Shown here: positions 41,370-45,161 of the stretch, piece by piece | How the letters are laid out: every line of letters begins with the position of its first letter | Numbering within the stretch: position 1 is the stretch's first letter | Assembly: GCA_900539605.1 (NCBI GenBank) | Contig: UQCS01000012.1 | Coordinates: 1-45,161, forward strand | Direction of reading: 5' to 3' | Length of the DNA stretch: 45,161 nt | Origin: an uncultured Azospirillum sp. | Lineage (GTDB): Bacteria; Pseudomonadota; Alphaproteobacteria; RF32; CAG-239 | The notes under the pieces: model-generated | Databases searched by the model: none | What the model saw: only the letters and a program-made list of their open reading frames with translations | Told to the model about the DNA's origin: nothing | Program-made: the position numbers and the translations under genes

Positions 41370-42164
41370 ATGGAAGAAACAAAAACAGCCAAAGATATAC
41401 AGGAATTAATCGATCTCGCTTTCAGCGCCGTTATCGAAACATCGGCACCGTTAGAAGTCGATCAGCTGGATGCCCTTGAAAATCTGAGTCAGTACTGCGT
41501 TAATGCGGCCCTCCACAATCCGGAAGTGATTAAGCGGCCGCTGAAAGTGGTTTACAAGGCCAACGAAGCCCTGAAAGAAGCTTTGGTTGCCATCTGTTTG
41601 GCTTATTCATTGATTAATCCGCGCCGTAAATTACGGGAAAACAAGGAGTTCTTTGAAAAGAATATTACTATTTACCAACGCCCTGGCAACATCAAGTTTA
41701 TCGATTTTGGACAAATTGCCCCCGACAGCGTTCAAGCTGCCGTTTATTGGGAAATTGTCGAGGATTGGAAATTGTATTGCGACAAAGAATGCGGCGGCAT
41801 CAAGGCTCTGGTAGATGAAAAAACCAACCTGGCCGGATTGGACAATTATATCCGCGGCGGTGATCCGATTTATGAATTTGCCCGTTTTCATCGCAAATAT
41901 ACCGAAAAAACCAAAATTCAGGAAGAAAAAAGCAAAATTTCGGCTCAGGACGCTTTCCGGAACGCGGTGGTGCAATCGGTGGCTGCCGAAGTCACCAAAC
42001 AGCAGCTGCTGGAAGGGAAAAACCCGATGGAAATTATCGACACCTTGCTCAATCAGGCATCTTCTTATCAAGCGCCCAAAATCGAACGCCGGCATGAACC
42101 CGAACCGCGCCAAATCGGTTATCGGAAACGTCAGCGCAGCTATGACGAAGACGATGAAGATTGA
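41370..42164 (+). CDS. Unknown cytoplasmic protein with an acidic C-terminal tail
   Basis: This 264-residue, mostly helical protein starts 3 bases after rppH with AGAGGG before the ATG, so it is cotranscribed with rppH. There is no signal peptide or membrane segment. Recognisable features are NPRRKLRENKEFF, a segment with KEFARF-like aromatic residues near 170, and a tail rich in Arg then ending DEDDED. I do not recognise the family. Cotranscription with an RNA-decapping enzyme hints at an RNA-related role, but that is only context. Confidence 0.7.
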   Translation: MEETKTAKDIQELIDLAFSAVIETSAPLEVDQLDALENLSQYCVNAALHNPEVIKRPLKVVYKANEALKEALVAICLAYSLINPRRKLRENKEFFEKNITIYQRPGNIKFIDFGQIAPDSVQAAVYWEIVEDWKLYCDKECGGIKALVDEKTNLAGLDNYIRGGDPIYEFARFHRKYTEKTKIQEEKSKISAQDAFRNAVVQSVAAEVTKQQLLEGKNPMEIIDTLLNQASSYQAPKIERRHEPEPRQIGYRKRQRSYDEDDED

Positions 42165-42176
42165 TAAGGCATTATA

Positions 42177-42202
42177 AAAATCCCCGGTTAAACGGGGATT
42201 TT
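42177..42202. terminator. Bidirectional terminator between the unknown gene and rlmN
   Basis: AAAATCCCCG (42177-42186) and CGGGGATTTT (42193-42202) form a 10-base-pair stem with a 6-base loop, suitable for both converging transcripts. Confidence 0.9.
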
Positions 42203-42213
42203 CGTTTTGCAGT

Positions 42214-43275
42214 TCAAGCCGGATTTTTCTTTGATTTCAACTGTCCGCAGGCGGCAAGAATATCCTGTCCGCGGGCAGTGCGGATCGGCGCGGCAAAGCC
42301 GTAATCCTGCAATTTTTGCGAAAAAGCATGGATGCGGTTGTTGGAACTGGGCTGATAACTGCAACCCGGCCACGGATTAAAGGCGATCAGATTGAACTTG
42401 GCATTGATTTTGTATTTTTTCATCAAAGCCGCCAGTTCATCGGCGTGCGCCGGCGTATCGTTAAAGTCTTTGAGCATCAGATACTCAAAAGTGATATAAC
42501 CGCCGTGGTTCTCCTGATAGTCGTGACAAGCCTGCATCAATTCGGGCAGCGGGTATTTTTTGTTGATCGGCATAATTTCCGAACGCTGTTCGTTATTTGA
42601 AGCGTGCAGACTGACCGCCAGTTTGACGCCCATATCGCGGTCAATGTTGCGAATATGCGGGATGATGCCCGAAGTCGAAAGCGTAATCCGCCGTTTCGAA
42701 AGCGCAATCCCCTCGCCGTCGGTAATAATCTCTATCGCCTTAACCACATTTTCGTAATTTTGCAGCGGCTCGCCCATCCCCATCAACACAATATTCGACA
42801 GCATCCTTTTTTCGCCGTCCAAATCCCATTCGCGGTATACATCCCGCGCCAGCATAAACTGCGACACAATTTCACCGGCCGTTAAATTGCGGGTCAGTTT
42901 TTGGCTTCCGGTATGACAAAAACGGCAGCCCATCGCGCAACCGATCTGAGTAGAAATACAGACGGCACCGCGGTCGGCTTCGGGGATATAGACGGTTTCA
43001 ATCTTCTGTCCGTCAGCAAATTCAAGCAGCCATTTGCGGGTTTTGTCGGCAGAGAGCTGTTCCGCCGCCACTTTGGGACGGCTCAGCACAAAACGGTCGT
43101 CCAGTTTTTGACGCAAGGCTTTCGACAGGTTGGTCATTTGGTTAAAATCGGTCTTACCGTAAAAATAGACCCACTGCCAGATCTGCTTAAGCCGAAAGGC
43201 CGGTTCGCCCAACGCTTTCAGATGCTCGCCTAACTCGCTGCGGGTCAGGCCGATCAGTTCAATTTTTTCACTCAT
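42214..43275 (-). CDS. rlmN: Dual-specificity RNA methyltransferase RlmN (radical SAM)
   Basis: RlmN methylates C2 of adenosine 2503 in 23S rRNA and A37 of some tRNAs. The 353 residues contain the radical-SAM motif CAMGCRFC, the block VLMGMGEPLQNY and the C-terminal Cys region ILAACGQL that forms the methyl-transfer intermediate. I chose the ATG at 43275 because it overlaps the stop of the preceding gene (ATGA); a GTG three codons upstream is the alternative. RlmN is read together with the IalB-like gene. Confidence 0.95.
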   Translation of the reverse strand: MSEKIELIGLTRSELGEHLKALGEPAFRLKQIWQWVYFYGKTDFNQMTNLSKALRQKLDDRFVLSRPKVAAEQLSADKTRKWLLEFADGQKIETVYIPEADRGAVCISTQIGCAMGCRFCHTGSQKLTRNLTAGEIVSQFMLARDVYREWDLDGEKRMLSNIVLMGMGEPLQNYENVVKAIEIITDGEGIALSKRRITLSTSGIIPHIRNIDRDMGVKLAVSLHASNNEQRSEIMPINKKYPLPELMQACHDYQENHGGYITFEYLMLKDFNDTPAHADELAALMKKYKINAKFNLIAFNPWPGCSYQPSSNNRIHAFSQKLQDYGFAAPIRTARGQDILAACGQLKSKKNPA

Positions 43276-43781
43276 TTGCGACACTTGGCGCTGATAGCTT
43301 TATAGGCTGCCGAAAAACCGGAAAGCGAATAAGTGTCTTTGGTGGCGGTTCCTTTGGAAGACTCGCCGGTCACAATCATCCGTTCGCCCTTTTTCATCGC
43401 TTCGACCAGTTCGCGGTCAACTTTTTCACTGACGGCCCAGGCCTTATCCTTATCGACAAACATCTTGTCAATTGTGGTTTTACCGATTTTGACCACCACT
43501 TTGGCATCGCGCTTATAAACATAGCCGGCAACAAAATTGACCACGTCAAAGCTCTTTTCGGCCGGACGGTGAGTAATCACCACATAAATATCGCCGCGCT
43601 GGGTATATTTTCCCTCGTCTTTTTGCGGGCTGGAAGCCATATAACAGACAACGTTTTTGCCGTCTTGATAGTAAAATGCCGACCAATCGTTATATTCGCC
43701 GAGCAGTTTCGGTGCTTCGGCACGGGCCGCACCGGCTGCAGCAAACAAAAAAGCGACGGTCACGATTAAAAGTTTCTTCAT
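43272..43781 (-). CDS. Invasion-associated locus B (IalB)-like exported protein
   Basis: This 169-residue protein has a signal peptide (LLIVTVAFLFAAAGAARAE) and a mature part of about 148 residues with VVCYMASSPQKDEG and a C-terminal Cys in AKCRK, which probably form a disulfide. The pattern fits the IalB family; members near rlmN are common in Alphaproteobacteria. The role is unsettled (first linked to red-cell invasion in Bartonella). The start is weakly supported by its ribosome-binding site. It is divergent from the nucleotidyltransferase gene. Confidence 0.8.
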   Translation of the reverse strand: MKKLLIVTVAFLFAAAGAARAEAPKLLGEYNDWSAFYYQDGKNVVCYMASSPQKDEGKYTQRGDIYVVITHRPAEKSFDVVNFVAGYVYKRDAKVVVKIGKTTIDKMFVDKDKAWAVSEKVDRELVEAMKKGERMIVTGESSKGTATKDTYSLSGFSAAYKAISAKCRK

Positions 43782-43825
43782 TTTGCAATACTCACATTCA
43801 GAGGTTAATTCTTACGCAATTGTAT

Positions 43826-43858
43826 TTGAAAAATATCTAAAAACGGTTAACATTACAA
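43826..43858. promoter_or_regulatory. Overlapping divergent promoter candidates
   Basis: Plus strand: TTGAAA (43826-43831), 16-base spacer, TAACAT (43848-43853), for the nucleotidyltransferase gene. Minus strand: TTGTAA (43858-43853), 17-base spacer, TATTTT (43835-43830), for the IalB-rlmN unit. The two overlap almost fully, so the units may compete. Confidence 0.4.
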
Positions 43859-43890
43859 GTATAAAAAAGTTTTTAAAACGGGGAATTTTT

Positions 43891-45108
43891 ATGATCAGGG
43901 ACAATTATTTGGACATCAGCCGCATAACCACCGATCCCAATGTGCTGAAAATATTTAAAATTGTCAGCCGTCACGGCGGCGCGGTGCGTTTTGTCGGCGG
44001 TGCGGTGCGCGATGCGTTGGCCGGATGCAGCGCTTCCAACCTTGACCTTTCGACAGACCTTTCACCGGACGAGCTTGCCGAAGCCTGCGAAGATGCCGGA
44101 ATCCGAACCGTTCCGATCGGTTTGAAAATCGATACTCTCGGCGTTCTGATCAACGGCACTTTATTAGAAATCGGTTCGTTAAAAAAACAGATCAAAGCGA
44201 ACAACGGTCATATTGAAGTGGAATTTACCGATGACTGGCAGGCCGACGCCGCTCAGCGCGACCTCACTATTAACGCGGTCTATGCCGACGAAAAAGGCAA
44301 TGTTTTCGACTATTACAACGGTATTGAGGATCTTGAAAAAGGAATTGTTCGTTTTATAGGTGACCCTAACCGGCAGATTCGCGAAGACTATGTGCGCATT
44401 TTGCGTTTTTTCCGTTTTTACTCCTTGTTCGGAAAAGCGCCGATCGACAGCAAATCCCTCAAGGCCTGCCGGGAAAACCTGAGCGGTCTGAAAAACCTCC
44501 CGATTGAACGGGTTCGTGACGAGTTTTTAAAAATTCTGGTTACGCCCAACGCCGCCGACATTCTTAAAATTATGTTTGAAAACAACATACTCAGCAACTG
44601 GCTGGCGGATTCACTCTACTTGGAACAGTTGAAAATCCTGGCCTGGCTGCAAAAAAAATACGATTTTGCCGCTGATCCGATTCGGCGAATTTTTATACTT
44701 TATCATCCCGATAAAACACTGGCCGAAAATATTGCAAACCGCCTCAAGCTGACCAAACGACAAAAAGAACGACTGGTGCGGCTGGCTATAGAAAGTCCAA
44801 ACATCGGAAATCTGACTGACAACGATTGCCGCCAAAAAACAATTTACCGTTTCGGCAAAGAATTCTGTCTCGACTGTCTGCTGATCCGAGCCTGTGAAAG
44901 CCAAACATGCGAAAATATCGAAGTTCAAATCGATCGGATCAACAATGCAACGGTGCCGGTTTTTCCGATCAGCGGTCGCGATATTGTCCGTTGCGGAATA
45001 TGCAGCAATGCACAAATCGGCAATATTCGCGAACGGTTGGAAAAGATGTGGCTGGACAGTGGATTTAAAATAAGCCGTGAAGAACTTTTGTCTCAAATAA
45101 CTCTTTAA
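43891..45108 (+). CDS. tRNA nucleotidyltransferase / poly(A) polymerase family protein (class II), altered DxD
   Basis: Enzymes of this family add CCA to tRNA or A-tails to RNA. The ATG at 43891 has GGGGAA (43880-43885) upstream; an earlier in-frame ATG at 43783 would overlap the promoters. The 405 residues show the head motif FVGGAVRDALAG, the RRD-like QRDLTINAVYAD block, and the RNA-binding stretch IREDYVRILRFFRFYS. The usual catalytic DxD (as in DIDIAT) reads NLDLST here: the first Asp is Asn50 and only Asp52 remains. Whether the enzyme is active is therefore open. It could be the only such gene in the genome or a second paralogue. Confidence 0.88.
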   Translation: MIRDNYLDISRITTDPNVLKIFKIVSRHGGAVRFVGGAVRDALAGCSASNLDLSTDLSPDELAEACEDAGIRTVPIGLKIDTLGVLINGTLLEIGSLKKQIKANNGHIEVEFTDDWQADAAQRDLTINAVYADEKGNVFDYYNGIEDLEKGIVRFIGDPNRQIREDYVRILRFFRFYSLFGKAPIDSKSLKACRENLSGLKNLPIERVRDEFLKILVTPNAADILKIMFENNILSNWLADSLYLEQLKILAWLQKKYDFAADPIRRIFILYHPDKTLAENIANRLKLTKRQKERLVRLAIESPNIGNLTDNDCRQKTIYRFGKEFCLDCLLIRACESQTCENIEVQIDRINNATVPVFPISGRDIVRCGICSNAQIGNIRERLEKMWLDSGFKISREELLSQITL

Positions 45109-45121
45109 TTTATAAAAATGT

Positions 45122-45159
45122 CTGTATCAAAAAAAGGATCCTTTTTTTGATACAGTTTT
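45122..45159. terminator. Long perfect palindrome acting as terminator
   Basis: The 34 bases 45122-45155 are a perfect inverted repeat: CTGTATCAAAAAAAGGAT and its complement around the centre GGATCC, followed by TTTT. It can end transcription from either side. The window stops 6 bases later. Confidence 0.7.
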
Positions 45160-45161
45160 CT

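Noticed and set aside
1..45161. CRISPR arrays, insertion sequences, prophage genes, tRNA or rRNA genes
   Set aside because: No regularly spaced repeats, transposase or integrase frames, phage structural genes, or recognisable tRNA/rRNA sequences were found on either strand.

Overview
The window looks like a chromosomal segment of an anaerobic or microaerophilic alphaproteobacterium, of the kind recovered from animal guts. The alphaproteobacterial signs are the order secB / Tim44-domain protein / mltA / Smr, mutM next to enoyl-CoA hydratase and rpsT, dnaA near dnaN-recF, gpmI-envC-ctpA-rppH, rlmN beside an IalB-like gene, and an HPr plus EIIA-Man pair. The anaerobic sign is an operon with two [FeFe]-hydrogenase-type proteins, which are rare in Alphaproteobacteria. 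The genus cannot be fixed from the sequence alone.

Layout. 1-1040: end of a large repeat-containing protein. 1193-2970: Gfo/Idh/MocA oxidoreductase and truA. 3056-7993: five-gene hydrogenase operon (thioredoxin-like ferredoxin, PAS-containing sensory-type hydrogenase, SpoIIE/PP2C phosphatase, second small ferredoxin, group-B-like hydrogenase). 8087-11650: secB, divergent tim44-mltA-smr, and a DnaJ-domain protein. 11774-14546: RHH regulator, mutM, small periplasmic protein, enoyl-CoA hydratase, rpsT. 14842-19973: dnaA, Nudix, dnaN, recF, DUF3750. 20141-22916: frameshifted autotransporter with a hairpin over its ribosome-binding site. 22988-24300 (minus): 31-residue Gly-Cys protein, HPr, EIIA-Man, unknown protein. 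24382-26130: ABC exporter. 26087-26694 (minus): XRE regulator. 26695-27453: 759 bases without an ordinary gene, holding two structured RNA candidates. 27454-28982: small accessory genes of unknown function, one interrupted by an in-frame UGA. 29172-34527 (minus): gyrB and polA. 34681-42164: PBP1A, gpmI, envC, ctpA, rppH, unknown. 42214-45108: rlmN, IalB-like gene and a tRNA nucleotidyltransferase.

How the genes work together. Most of the window is housekeeping: replication and repair (dnaA, dnaN, recF, gyrB, polA, mutM), envelope growth (PBP1A, EnvC, CtpA, MltA) and RNA processing. The hydrogenase operon pairs a probable H2- or redox-sensing hydrogenase with a phosphatase, and with a second hydrogenase that keeps all catalytic cysteines. 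This suggests a sensor-to-phosphatase signalling chain coupled to hydrogen metabolism. No hydrogenase maturase genes (hydE, hydF, hydG) lie in the window.

The least explained region is 26695-27453. On the minus strand it holds (i) a promoter followed by a roughly 225-nt structured leader of the XRE regulator, with possible alternative pairings, and (ii) a separate roughly 200-nt RNA candidate with its own promoter, branched fold and strong terminator. Several G-U pairs exist only on the minus strand, which supports that orientation. Several apparent active-site losses also deserve attention: PolA proofreading, the nucleotidyltransferase DxD motif, and the MutM zinc finger.
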